Shown here one piece after another: positions 20,201-32,397 of a stretch of DNA of 64,000 nt (its first letter is position 1; each line of letters begins with the position of its first letter). Location: contig LRSR01008901.1 in the NCBI GenBank assembly GCA_001579985.1, forward strand, positions 19,136-83,135, read 5' to 3'. The notes beneath the pieces are model-generated. The model saw only the letters and a list, made by a program, of their open reading frames with translations, had not been told where the DNA came from and made no database searches. Source of the stretch: Hypsibius dujardini. Lineage: Eukaryota > Tardigrada > Eutardigrada > Parachela > Hypsibiidae. Position numbers and translations under genes: made by a program.

Positions 20201-23200
20201 AGTGCTGCAACCAATCGTATAACCTGACTACCCGACAAGTTTACGTGGATCAATTTGGTGTCCTTCGATCACTGATTGTTGCGAAGCGGCTAGGTCCTTC
20301 CGGGCTGTTTGAGGTAAGTATGCACCGTACTGTACGAATATTATGCCAGCAAACGATTATAGAAAAACGCTCGTTTTCACAGTCAGTGATCACTTTCAAC
20401 CTTGTGACTGGGAATGTTGACCTTTTGGAGACCTTCAATTGGTTTGGTCTTACCACATTGCCCGGAGAAATAGATCATTGCGGTCTTAACGGAGAAAACT
20501 GTTTAGCCACAAGAGAACCGGGTTGGTAGGAGGAGCAAACCTTAAGTAGTGTCACCTTATTTTTCGTAAAGAGTCTGTCAGGTATCCGGGTCAACTGAAC
20601 TCAGATTAATGTAATTTAACCTCGTATCACTTACTTAAAAAAATTGAATTGAATAATCAGTTTGAAAGGGAAGAGAAAGTAATATTCTGATATGGGCGCA
20701 ACGAAATTATGGCATTTATTCTGATCTCCAGCTTATTTTCCATGAGAATTTTTGATTTTCCACCTGACATCGAATCTTCAGTATAACATCTTGGCAAACA
20801 CTGTGCCACAAAAAAACCACATAAAATGAAACCACAGAAGAGACTCGGTCATCCGTTATACACTGATTTCCGCCTCTCTCCGAAATCATCGCCAGAATAA
20901 ACAAAATAAGCAAAAGATTCCTTCCTCGCATTGACCTACTTTTTTAAATCCAAAGTCCGCGGTCGTCCATCTATTATCAAAGTAAAGGAAAAAATATTCC
21001 GTCCGTCCCTTATCGTTTAAAAAACATACGGTGACAGTACTTATGGTTTTCCCCTCGCATCATTTTATACGCAAATGCGTGAAAACGATTGTACACACAT
21101 TTTTTCCGCTGCCAGAACTGATCAACATTGGAATACCGATCATTTGCATCATTTTGGTCTTGCTGACGGCTCTGGGCACTTTTTTTGTGCGGTAAAATAG
21201 TCTCTTCATTATCCCGACAGAACATGAAGGAAAGAGGAATATGATATACTGACATTTTCAGAAGAATGACGCTGCAAAATCGTCTCGCTGACCTTGTATT
21301 GCGAGATATACGGTTGGAAGAACCGGAAACGTACCGCATGGGTTCGCAGCCGCGAGTGACAAAGCTGTTGGATCAACTTGAAAGAGCTGGGTTTTATGGT
21401 GAAACCCCGGTGTATGTTCAGGAATTCTCCATGAACACGGGCGTACAACGGGTTGCACAAAACCTTGCTTTGGTCGACGGATTAGTTGCGGTAATTCATT
21501 TTAAATGAGTATCATCGAACAAATTATTCATTTGAAACTTTAATGAATCAACTGATTTTACTAACGTAAGATGTGCAAAATTAATGTAAAAAGAAAATAA
21601 TGTAATTTTATTTTTGTTAATTTTATATACGTTCCTTTATCATTTCTAATTTTCAAAATTTTTATGAATAATTTCTGACATTTGAGGAGCCAATTTTTGT
21701 AATAACAGGTATCACGCGCTCGTCACCCTTTCATCGCTGAATTTTACGGAATCTCTTTTAACCGAACATCATCCAGCTTAGTTTTCGAACGGCCCTTAAA
21801 AGGGCCTTTATACTCGGTCATTCGGGCTAACGAAATGATCTACGACTTTGACGTCCGCATGCAAATAATGAACGCCATGATCTTGGTAAGTCAACACTTA
21901 CTTTGTGCTATTTGACACTGGGTCGAAAAATGGAAGAAGAGACAGAATTTCAACAGGCCCTCCATTTCATCCACACGTCGGTTCTGAGCTATCACGGCGC
22001 CTTCAGCAACGAGGTCTGCCTCATCAACAATCGCTACGTCTTGCGTGTCACCCACGCTGGGTTTCTTCGGCTCCTTAATCTATTCCGCGACGAAGACTCC
22101 TTTAGATCATGCTGTAGAACGTCTGCAGATAAGGCTGCCGTTATCGAGCAATACCGTGGTGACGATATCAGGAACTTGGGCGTGATTCTCGCAGACATGT
22201 TCAACATTGATCCCTACGGTACAAAATGTGCAAGTACAGAGGGTCCGCCAGCAAAGTGCGGACAGTTTCTTTTAAAACGACTCGACCACCTATTTTTCAT
22301 CATTCAGATTCGGAAATAGTTTAACTTTGTTGAAATCGAGTTCAGAAGTAATCTGATACTTACCCGGGGAGAACTTATTGAAATTGTCTGAGTGCCGGAG
22401 AGTGCCGGAGAGTCTCCATTTTCAGGCTATTTACAGGTTGAAAAGAATTGCCAATATATTCAACGTTTTTCAGTCCCACCTGGCCCGACGTTGCTCGCAT
22501 CAGTTTCAAACTGACCACAGATGTATCACACAATCTAATCAGTCAAAACAAAAGAAAGGAAAGCTATAAAACTCTAAACTAAAAACGTCAGACTTGAACA
22601 ACATTCATCTTTAATTTTCCGGAACGAGGGTCTCAATCAATGAATCAGGGTGCCTTTTCTTTGCTTTATTTTGCACAGCAACATAGAACAATGTTGTTAA
22701 AATGACATCCTCCTATTCATTGAAATAATCAGAGAAAAGATTCCTTAAAACATAAGAAATTGGCAGCCATTCTAATTATCCCATAGGAAAAAAAGAGAGG
22801 TTCGACCACTATTAAAGCTGCAGGTGGGTTCGCTATATTTTCACTAATTTGGTCTGATTTTTTGAGTGAAAGACTTTTATCAGAGGAAAGAAGCCAGCCT
22901 GTTTTGTAACAAAAATACGTTGTGAAATTACTGCGTCATCGTGATAAAAATCGGCATATCTGAAACTGTCCGCACTTTGCTGGCGCACCCTCTGTAGGGG
23001 ATCGTTTGTAGAAACCTTACGGTTTGTAACTTGTACCACAAGGGGTGGGCCGGAGTGGGACAAGGGTGATAAAGCCTTTGCTTTGAAATTCAATCCAAAA
23101 GTCGGCCTATCGCCATCAGTGACCATTTTTAAAGTTGCAGGAGACTGACTATTTTTAACTATGTTTTATTAATAGAGTCAAATTTAGGATGATTTTCGAA

Positions 23201-26200
23201 ATTCATTTCGCCGTTGTTGTCCGAAAAGTGTAACGTTTTTTGGCGTGATTTCAAAATTTCAGAAAACCATAGAAGATTCCAGTTTCTCTGATTTTAACTG
23301 TAAAAACGTCGATTTTCTGAAAAGATTTCGTTTGATGACTTTTTTGACGTTCCCTCTCAAAACCCGATTGGAATCGATTGACATTGGCATGATCTTTTTC
23401 GGGAATGAGGGGGCGGGGCTGTGGGTCATTTCTGCAAGGTCACTCGTAATTTTTCGCTCAGTCCCAAAAAGGAATGTCAAGGGGCGAAGTTAAAGGTCAA
23501 CAGTGAATCTATTGACGCCAACCAATTCCAAATTGCATTGTTAGGAAAAGTCTCAAAAACCATTATCTGAACTGAAAAACTGAAGCTTCTGAAAATTTTT
23601 GAAATTCCCGGGGGACCGTGGAATTCAGATCCTTGCGATCCCACCGCAAATCTATGATTATCAGGAGCGAACCTCCGAATTTGGGATCAAGTTTAAAAAA
23701 ATGTTTTCCACCCCGATGCACACCTCTGGCTCACTCTTTGGAGGTCATGTGTTCTGATCTATTAAAACTATAAAAGAGCATCTGTAAACACAGAGTGGAA
23801 TACACCTGTACCAGATGTTTGAAAACTGCTTGGATTACGACAGATCTTTTCTTCTTTAGTGAAGAAAGAATTGCGATTTGAATCAACGAACACTATCCAT
23901 CGCAAGATCCATGAAATGGTGGCTCGCTGCTTGGAAAGTGAATCACGCGCTCGTCCTACAGCTACGGATCTCAAGCGCTGGCTCACCACGGTCAGAGTAC
24001 CCAAAAAAAACTTTGTCGAACTACTGCTCGACCGTTTGGAGAAGCATTCCGCTTCACTGGAAGAAACGGTTCAGTCGCGGACCGAGGCGCTGTTGGATGA
24101 AACGAGGAAGGTCGACGATCTTCTCCGAGAAATACTACCATCGTATGTCAAGTCTTTTCATGCATGAACTGTAAACAAAATGGACGAAGTAACACCTGCT
24201 ACAATTACATTTTGACGCGTAGAGCAATCATAACAAAGCTTCGAAATCACGAACCCATCATCGCGGAGATATTTGACAGCGTGACCATCATGTTCAGCGA
24301 CATCCCCGCGTTTGGGTTGATCGTCGCACAGAGCGAACCTCTCGGGGTAATTGATTTTCTCAATCACCTCCACACCGCTTTCGACCGGGTTGTCGCGCAG
24401 TTCGATGCGTACAAGGTGGAAACCATCAATGACTCTTACGTGGTACGCAGTAAGGCACAATAACTTCCATTCCGTTTCCCGCTGGCGAGAATTCTACCGT
24501 CGACAATTGGTCTCTTCAAATCAAGGATTGCAAAACTAAAATGAACCAACACAATTTACTCAGCCACAGTTAAAATTATAGTAAATCTTTTTGGATTTGG
24601 TTCTTTTAGTTGCCTGACAAGTGAAGCCTAAAGTAACGTTCAACTGGAAAGGAAAGAAAAAAAAGAAAACTAAAATTAGCAAGTTCGACTAAAACAAAAG
24701 AAAAAACTCTAAAAGTTTTAGTTACTAAAGGAAGTAAACTATATATTGTTGGACCACGCCCAACAAGTTTTCATATCCAATCATTATTGGTCTTTAACTC
24801 ACGAGTATCATACTTAGTTTGTAACTCTGTCTACTCTGTTAACCCTATTCTGATGTATGTGCTATTTGCCTTCATTTCTATAGTTAAAACTTTACTATAT
24901 AATAATGTGTTTTTTATTTCTACGCGCAGTTCTACTTCCTCTTTCCTTTCTTTCAGTTTATTTCTCTAACAGTCTTTACTATCAGTCTAATAAACTTGTT
25001 AACTATCCAACTTACGGTGGGTAGACCTAACAATATCATTAAAACTAAATTTTAGTTAACTAAAAAACTAATTAATTGTCGAATGCAGGGTGATTCACTA
25101 CCAAATGATCACGCGCAATCGGTTGTCAGAGGAACTGTGCGCAACTGATCATATCCCTGTGATTAGCTTAAACAAAGATGATTCAGTTTAGGAGACGTTA
25201 GCGTTCAAACAATTGGGAAAAAGCAGTAATCTGTTCTGTTACTGATCGCTAAAAGTCAATTTTCGAAGGAGGGTGGCTCACTTTTGTATAATTGAATTCA
25301 GTCATGGGCGCAAACTGGCAAAAAATATCAGCCAATTTCGTCAAATTTTTGTGGCCAGTGTCCCTGCCAGAATGAAACTAGAAACATCCCAACCAGGTAT
25401 TTAGACGCAAAACAGTTAAGCTTTATATAATTTGAAAAAATTTGACCAAAATAACGAAAATCATATTTTTGGTGATTTTGTTAATGTGTCCAAGTGGTAG
25501 TGAATCACCCTGTCCGTTAAGTTTATTAATTTTCGCCATGCCTATGTACATAAACCTATACCACTGTAAGGAGTGTGGAGTGTGAGCTTGAAACTCAAAC
25601 TTTAAACTCTTTATATACTAGTATGGCAAAAATTAAAAACATTAAAGGTATTAACATTAAAGGTATTCAAGTAGTTCGTGCCTTTCGTTGCGCCTTTGTT
25701 AAGTTTTTAGTCACGCTGAAATCAAAACTCTACAGCACGAAGATTGTCATTTAATCGTAATAAAAATTGTTCAATCTCATTTGTTCAGGTTGCAAGTGGT
25801 CTTCCCGTGAGGAACGGTGATCGCCACGCGGTGGCAATTTGTCGGCTGGCACAACAACTTCTACGGGCCGGCGCTGCGGTGCACATTCCCGCATGGGGCT
25901 CCGTCACAATCTGTCCGCGAATCGGCATCAATTCTGGTTTGAGTTTTATGCCAAATATGCCGACTTGACTCGCGTAAATTTCATGAACCAAAATTCCAGC
26001 TTTGCAATTGCAGGATTTATAGCGGCTGGAGTTGCGGGGACTCGTGCGCCACGCTACTGCCTGTGAGAGAAACCACTTCCAACGTTTTTAATGCCGACTG
26101 ACCGGGCATTAGCTAATGATTTTCACTAGTTTCACTATAATTTAGGCCAAAAATTATTATATAAGTGACATTGCCAAAAAGTGTCGCCTTAAAACAAAAC

Positions 26201-27031
26201 AGGCATGAATTCCTGAAACTGTTGTGCTATCGACAGTTAAAAACAATTATAGCAGCCTCAGTGCTCGTCGTTTTCTAGCATTGTTGAGTAGTCCTGACAA
26301 AGTATTGGTCAGCATTAAAGAAAGCCTCGAAATGTATAATAACACCATAATAACCGAACCATAATAGAGCTTGCGCTCGCTAGATTGCTTAATCTATAAC
26401 TAAAATACCTTTATAGCGCCACAAACCATGACACGGCAGTTTTGAGGACCCAAAATATGTTTTTTAATCAAATGTTTTTCAATAAATTTAAATAAATTAA
26501 ATAATTTAATTAAATTTGTGAGTGATTGTTATGAATTTTTTTCTTAGATTCGGGGATACAATGAACACAGCGAGCCGCATGGAATCGCATGGAGCGGGTC
26601 AGTGGCGTGCAATTTTCAGTTTTTCAGAAGTCCATTGCGCTTTGATCTGTACCCATTTAAAGATACGCAACACTCATGTTTGGTTTGTGTACTGTGACAA
26701 AACTAAACCTCTCTGTAGCTAACAAGATCCACGTATCGTCATCGACTTACAAACTGGTTGAAGAAGCAAGATTGCGCACGAACGACGTGGAACTTGACCA
26801 CCTAGTGTTTAAGGCTAGAGGCCTCGTTCCCGTCAAAGTAAGACATTTCGTTGTGCTACTGTATGTTAACTGCATTGCTCATAACTTCCGGAATCGCTTT
26901 CGCCATTTCACCACGTTAATCTTAAACGTTTGTTGATCACATTATTTTCTCCTCGTCGATAGGGAAAGGGATTGGTGAATACTTTCTGGTTATCATCTTC
27001 AGCAGCTAACGATCACCAGATGGCTGTTTGA
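17226..27031 (+). CDS. receptor guanylyl cyclase RGC-2 (20 exons, 1035 aa)
   Basis: Paralog of RGC-1 with every exon length identical. Exons: 17226-17616, 17748-17789, 18912-19244, 19398-19480, 19558-19635, 19753-19890, 19984-20034, 20143-20313, 20383-20521, 21116-21191, 21262-21490, 21709-21885, 21957-22218, 23860-24142, 24223-24442, 25789-25936, 26014-26062, 26548-26597, 26719-26837, 26963-27031. There is no internal stop. The cyclase core (FSDIPAFG, KVETINDSYV, PRYCL, NTASRMES) is as in RGC-1. The ATP-Lys place in the kinase-homology domain is Gln (VYVQEF) and DFG is HAG. In exon 9 the cysteine of ITCNLV is Phe (TTC for TGC), which should leave a partner cysteine unpaired. Intron 2 carries a solo LTR; intron 15 carries another plus a MITE, yet splice sites look sound. 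At 9.8 kb it is the longest of the four. Confidence 0.87.
18339..18670. mobile_element. solo LTR in RGC-2 intron 2
   Basis: A 332-bp insertion beginning TGTTGGGTGG and ending GGATTAACA, flanked by CCTG on both sides (18335-18338 and 18671-18674). RGC-1 has the uninterrupted site (ATGCCTGTAA). A TG...CA terminus with a 4-bp duplication fits an LTR retrotransposon reduced to one LTR by recombination. Confidence 0.8.
22219..23859 (+). other. intron 13 of RGC-2 with conserved block
   Basis: Holds the same non-coding blocks as intron 13 of RGC-1: the GCATATCTGAAACTGTCCGC block (22951 on) and the G-rich/C-rich hairpin core (23365-23490). No exon is supported. Confidence 0.55.
24747..25032. mobile_element. 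solo LTR in RGC-2 intron 15
   Basis: A 286-bp segment starting TGTTGGACCACG and ending CCTAACA, flanked by ATAT on both sides. Absent from intron 15 of the other three paralogs. Its first bases resemble the LTR at 18339, suggesting related families. Confidence 0.7.
25086..25512. mobile_element. MITE with CAGGGTGATTCACTACC ends
   Basis: A 427-bp segment with near-perfect terminal inverted repeats (CAGGGTGATTCACTACC at 25086 and its complement ending at 25512), without an ORF. No clear target duplication is visible. It lies in RGC-2 intron 15, about 50 bp after the solo LTR. Confidence 0.75.
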
Positions 27032-28047
27032 GTTTGCACGCCGAATACTACTGTACCGGGGTAGTACCATAACTGCCACAGTTGAACCGCAACAACTCAG
27101 CAGCTTATCTATATCCACTTTCGCTCCCTTTATAAATTCTCGTATTTTCGAGCAAATCGCATTCAATGACATCGAAGAGCCGCGCACAAACAAATCGAAC
27201 TTTGCTGATTTATATAAAATTGCCGTGATCTGCTTCTGTTTACTTCTGAGATGCCAAAAAAAGAGAATTATTTTCCAACAAACATAGAGGAAGATAACTG
27301 TCGTTTTTAACAATTTTTCTTCTTCACAGAAAATTTTCACGACTCTCGAGTGCTGATGGACGAAATACTCTGTAACTCTGTAACCCTCTAGTTTTTATAT
27401 TGAATTAATAACAATTAACTGCGTTTGTTGTTGCGCCGATAAGACGAGAACTGTAAAACGCACATAGTTTTGCTGTCAAAAAAGTTTCTTCAGACGAAGT
27501 GAACGACTCGTTCAAAATCAGACCCAGAGGTTGCATGCTAGTTCGGCTGTCCCGGACGTGAATGATGAACTAGAATTCGACTCATTCCATTTTCGTCAAA
27601 ATGTTTTCACAAATCGCTTGTACACCGGACGTTGGATGATCCGCAGTCCGACTCGTTGGATATTCTCGGTGTTGACAGTGTGTCACCTGACTCATTCAGT
27701 TTCCCGGATAATGACTAACCGGAATATCGCTTAATCGGTATATCTAGGTTTCAGTTCTTCATCAGGATTCTTCGTATACTACACAGACCGCCATGTCCAC
27801 TGCTGCTGAACGATCGTTTGCTGATCCCAAAGAATCATCATGAACGGAAATAACACCATTTTGCTCATTAGCACGACAAAAATTTAACATCCTGCCCTTA
27901 CAGTAGCTTATTCGTTCGTTTTCGTCATAAAAAGCTCTTGTTTTGCTTCCTTTGTTGTAACCCGTTTTTTCTACGCTTTCGATGATCCTATAGGAAGCAT
28001 CTTCGACACAACTTTCTTCTAAGACATTTTATTTTACAAATATAAGT
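27032..28047. repeat. shared RGC-to-Ly6 spacer, unit 2
   Basis: Homologous to the spacer after RGC-1 and to 28991-30011. No exon is seen. It should include the Ly6-A promoter, but I see no clear core element. Confidence 0.6.
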
Positions 28048-28990
28048 ATGGAATTCATCGGTAAATCAGCATCTTTTGTGCTGGTCATATTGTCACTCCA
28101 AATCTACGGTAATTAGGCGTACTGAAATACTATTCCGGGTATACGGTTTCAGAAAGATTCTGCACTAGTTAAATACTAAGGGTATTCAAATTTCGCTTAT
28201 TTGCAGCGATTATTTCGCTAATTCAAACTCGCTAATTTCCCTGATTTTGAAAATAAGCGAGAAAAGCAGCCAGGGAACTGCTTTTCTCGGTTATCTGCTC
28301 GCTAATTGTGTGCATCTGTCTTGTGAGTGATCCATGTGAATTGAGATTAGCGAAGGAGACACAGCCTCAGGTAAGCCAGGGGGGCGTGTCCTCGTATCAC
28401 CGTTGTAAGAGCGTGCAAAATCAGGGAGATTGGCGAGTTTGAGTTAGTGAAATAATCCCTGCAAATAAGCGAACTTTGAATACCCTTACTGTATATCGAT
28501 TTATTTGACAGACCCAGCGGCAGCAGTCAAAATCAAGTGTTACTCCTGTGAGGCCAGACGAGACTTTGGGAATCCCGATGTACAGAGCGGACCGTGTTGG
28601 GATGGCACCTTCAATCGCACCAGGGTTAAAACGGTCGATTGCAACGGCCGTTGTTTTACGAACCTTGCCGTCGATATCAATCCACGTAAGTATTAGCCCA
28701 TTTCACAATTCGCCAAAATTTGAGAAAACCATTTTCCCGCTGAATTGTTTTGTTTCTTTATGCCTTTAGCCTACCGGGACCAGGTGATCCTGCGCGGTTG
28801 CGACAGTCCATGGCGTTCACCCTGTAGCAATCCCGAAAAGGACTTTCGGTGCTACCCAGTAGTAACAATGTGTGACGAGGATTTATGCAACGACGGAATT
28901 CCACCAAAATCAGCTGCCCCTCCAATGGGATCCTTTCTGGCATCTTGCGGCCTTCTTATGTTTAGTGGGATAGCGCTTTTGTCGGTGTAG
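28048..28990 (+). CDS. Ly6/three-finger protein Ly6-A, GPI-anchored (151 aa)
   Basis: Three exons: 28048-28108, 28512-28685 and 28770-28990, joined in phase 1 both times, 456 nt including TAG. The first exon encodes a signal peptide (MEFIGKSASFVLVILSLQIY). The mature part has ten cysteines in Ly6 order: CYSC, PCW, DC, RC, GC, PC, RC, MC and the closing DLCN motif that defines the fold. After DLCND a linker leads to a hydrophobic C-terminal tail (FLASCGLLMFSGIALLSV), typical of a GPI-attachment signal. Such proteins usually sit on the outer membrane leaflet and modulate receptors or channels. It lies 1 kb behind RGC-2 on the same strand, and relics of it follow the other cyclases. Intron 1 contains MITE copy B (28179-28486), absent from the Ly6-B intron. 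Confidence 0.88.
28179..28486. mobile_element. long-TIR MITE, copy B
   Basis: Same family and internal orientation as copy A at 1513-1819, with inverted AGGGTATTCAAA ends and TA on each side. It sits in intron 1 of Ly6-A; the matching intron of Ly6-B (30073-30162) lacks it, giving an empty-site comparison. Confidence 0.85.
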
Positions 28991-30011
28991 AACATCATTG
29001 AATAACTGCCATCATGGAACCGCAACAGCCCAGCAGCTTATCCATATCGACTTTCGCTCCTCCCTCTCGCTTGTAAATTTTCGTATTTTGAGCAAATCGA
29101 ATTCAATGACATTGAAGAGCCCCGCACGAACAAAACGAACTCTGTCGATTCATATAAAATTGGCTTGACCTGTTTAGTTTTTACCTCTGAGACGCTAAAA
29201 AGAGAAGTATTTTCCCCTAAACATATAGGAAGATCCGTGTTGATTTTAGCTAGCTTTCCTCTTCACAGCGGCTTTTCTCAACTCTCGAATGATGATGGAC
29301 GAAATACTCTGTAACTGTGTGACCCTGTGGTTTCTATATTGAATCACTAACAACTAACCGCGTTCGTTGCTGCGCCAATAAGACGAGAACTGTAAAGCAC
29401 ACGCAGCTTTGCTGTAAAAAAAACCTCATTAAACGAAGCGAACGGTTCACTCAAAATCAGTCTCAGAGTTTGCTTGCTGGTTCGGCTGTCCCGGACGTGA
29501 AAGATGAATAGCAACCCGACTCATTTCATTTTCACGAAGATGTTTTCACGAATCGCTTGTACACCGGACGTTGGATGACCCGTAGTCCGACTCATTCGGT
29601 ATCCCCGGCCTTGACACCGTGCCACCTTACTCATTCGTTCTCCGGATATTGACTAACCGGGATGTCGCTTAATCGGCATATCTAAGTTTCAGTTCTTCGT
29701 CAGTTCAGTTCAGTTCAGTTCAGTTCTGGTGCACTGCACAGGGCGGCATTTTCAACCCAGCTGCTACTAAACGGTCGCTCGATAATCCCAACGAACCATC
29801 ATGAACGGAAATGACACCATGTTGCTCATTGGCACGACGACAATTAACCATCCTGCCCTTACAATAGCTTATTCTATCGTTTTCGACATAAATAGCTCTT
29901 GTTTTGACTCCTTTGTTGTGGCCCGTTTTTCCCTCTCTTTAGTGGAGCCTTCAAGAAGCATCTTTTCGATACAGTTATCTGCCAAGGCATAACTCTTTTA
30001 CAAAAAGAAGT
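28991..30011. repeat. duplicated spacer between Ly6-A and Ly6-B
   Basis: A second copy of the RGC-to-Ly6 spacer, homologous to 27032-28047 from about 29000 on. Ly6-B therefore arose by duplication of spacer plus Ly6 gene without the cyclase. A short tandem run of CAGTT repeats (GTTCAGTTCAGTTCAGTT) is at about 29702-29725. Confidence 0.65.
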
Positions 30012-30580
30012 ATGGAATTCATCGGTAAATCAACATCTCTTGTGCTAGTCATATTGTCACTCCTAACTTACGGTAATTATGCGTACTGAAATACTATTCC
30101 GGGTATGCGGTTTTAGAAAGATTCTGCACTGGTTCCATACTGTAGATCAATTTATTCGACAGACACAGTGGCAGCAGTCAAGGTCAAGTGTTACTCCTGT
30201 GAGGCCAGACGAAGCTTTGAGAATCCTGACGTACTGAGCGGACCGTGTTGGGATGGGACCTTCAATCGCAGCAGAATTAATACGGTCGATTGCGACAGCC
30301 GTTGTTTTACAAACCTCGCCGTCGATATCAATCCACGTAAGTATTAGCCCCCCCCCCCCCGCCCCTGGGAGTCTCAATTTGCCGGAGTTTGAGGAAACTG
30401 TTTCTCTGTTGAGTTGTCATGTTTTTTTTGTCTTTAGCCTACCGAGACCAGGTGATCCTGCGCGGTTGCGACAGTAACAGGATTTCACCCTGTAGCAGTT
30501 TCGAAAGGGGCTTTCGGTGCTACCCAATAGTAACAAGGTGTGACGGGGACTTATGCAACGACGGCATCCCACCAAAATAA
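30012..30580 (+). CDS. Ly6/three-finger protein Ly6-B, probably secreted (125 aa)
   Basis: Three exons: 30012-30072, 30163-30336 and 30438-30580, with the same phases as Ly6-A. The signal peptide (MEFIGKSTSLVLVILSLLTY) and all ten Ly6 cysteines are kept, including the final DLCND. Directly after IPPK the codon TCA of Ly6-A is TAA, so translation stops before the hydrophobic tail. The tail still reads in frame beyond the stop (GIALLSV, to a TAG at about 30651), showing the change is recent. The product should be a soluble three-finger protein rather than a GPI-anchored one, or the gene may be on its way to loss. Intron 2 contains a C-run of about twelve. Confidence 0.72.
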
Positions 30581-30872
30581 GCGGCCCATCCAACAGGATT
30601 CCTTCTGGCATTGCTGCTTATGTTTAGTGGGATAGCGCTTTTGTCGGTGTAGAACCTCATTGAATCAACTTTTGATGAGGTCCCGAGCTGCCTTTTCTGT
30701 TATATGTATAAGACATATACTGTATGATCCATCAAAACGACTATATTTATTAATGGTATATAAAGTTATTACCTCTACTAATTACGGTACACTGCGTGCA
30801 TATGCTCATGCCATCACGTTTATTTTATAACGTAGTTACTGGTCATGCCGTCCACTTATACTGCGGGAACAG

Positions 30873-30926
30873 GGCAAAGGGAATGGTGGAACTTTCTGGT
30901 TCTCATCATCTTCCTCTGCTAGCTGA
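30873..30926 (+). pseudogene. orphan last exon of a fifth receptor guanylyl cyclase
   Basis: An AG acceptor is followed by 18 codons, GKGNGGTFWFSSSSSAS and stop, which match the final exon of RGC-1 to -4 (GKGLVNTFWLSSSAAND). No cyclase-domain exons precede it; the neighbouring sequence is Ly6 3' flank. About 350 bp further on (31290-31470) is a stretch similar to the sequence after RGC exon 9. These are remnants of a fifth cyclase copy. Confidence 0.6.
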
Positions 30927-32397
30927 TTTATTTTATACTTATTGTTTTTAAATTCTGTCTTTTATTATCAATATGAGATACGGTTTTTAGGTAAATGTTT
31001 TTGCAGTAAGTTCTTTCAATTTAATTCTTTCTATCAAATTCTTTCTACTAACAATATAAGTGCCTTAATTTCTAAACTGGACAAACTTTGCAAACTTCAC
31101 ACAGGTGCTTCACATCATAACCTCGCAGCGTTTTTATACTTTTGATGGCGTTTTGATGGACCCAACTAGTATTCTTATGCCTTTAGGAGACGAACTGCCG
31201 TCCCCAAACGCTGACCAACTGGGATAAGCTTATCCCGCTCATTGAGTCCTAGTTTTAAAACTAGTTCGCCGTATCAGTGTAGCATGCTTCTCTGGCTAAA
31301 AGTTTTAGGGAACGTCACCCCATTTATTGTGAAGAATCTATTCGTCATTTAAACCAATTGTATTCCTATTCTAGTAGCCCAACCTCAGATGAATTAAGAA
31401 AAAAATTTGATTCGAAGAATCTGTTTGCCAAGTAATAAAAAACCTATCTTGCGAGAGGCATGCAGCGGAAGACTGAACAAATCCTGTCCCCAATTTTTTC
31501 ACTTTAATAGTTTTATTGAAAACTGGCCTAAAAGTTAAAACAGTCAAAAGAATCTAGGATCATTGCTTCTTCAAAAAATAATAAAAAGAGACATTAGATC
31601 TCTTGCCACAGCACCGATCAAATAAGATTTTTATGTTGAGGGAGAAGGCTTTTCGGACTGCCAAATGTGGGGCGTATAATTGAATTTGATCGGCTTTGTG
31701 CTCCCTTATTTGATTTTCCATTTCTGAAATTTAAAGGGCTTTTTCTTTCAATCGGGAGATTTTTTTAAATTTTTTTGTTGAAATGTAAAACTCAAATTAT
31801 CTGCTGATGACGCCTCAGATTATTTCAGACTGCACGAACCTTCGCTGACTTCCCAAAATTCCTTCTTGGCCAACTTGGCAGTAAACGAATTACACTCACT
31901 TTTTTAAACGTATCATATGCGCAAGCACCAATCGAAACTCTTTGTTATTGCAAACGAAGATAAAAAGTTTTGGGGAAGAAACGAGATGGTTGAATTCAGG
32001 TCGCTCAGATGCTTCTGCGATGCTAAACGATCTCAAAAAAGTTTTCATACCCATACCTTTGCTGAAATCCATTTTGTTTTTTGACGAACGAAATGGCACC
32101 AAATAGATGGCTGGTCTTTGAAAGAGGTAAACGAGAAGAAATGGATATTAAGGCGCGGAGGGTACGGATATATTTCGAGAGTACATTTTGTGGGAGAATT
32201 CTGAAGTGATAAAAAATCTTCCACGGAAAAATCTCAATAAAGGGACATCAAAAGATAACCCTGCTCCTCCCAAAAATGTTTGGTGCACACTAATAAAATA
32301 TCGGTTGAGTGAAAGACTATTTAAAAATTAAAAGATGATAACCACGCGGCTGAAAAAGTGTGATTAGCTATGGAACAGCTGACTGCGTGTGTGAGCT
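30927..32397. other. no intact gene; decayed duplicate sequence
   Basis: Contains the RGC intron-9-like remnant (31290-31470) and a palindrome around 31238-31265 (CTAGTTTTAAAACTAG). The small ORF on the minus strand at 31896-32102 has no recognisable features. I see no supported gene. Confidence 0.45.
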
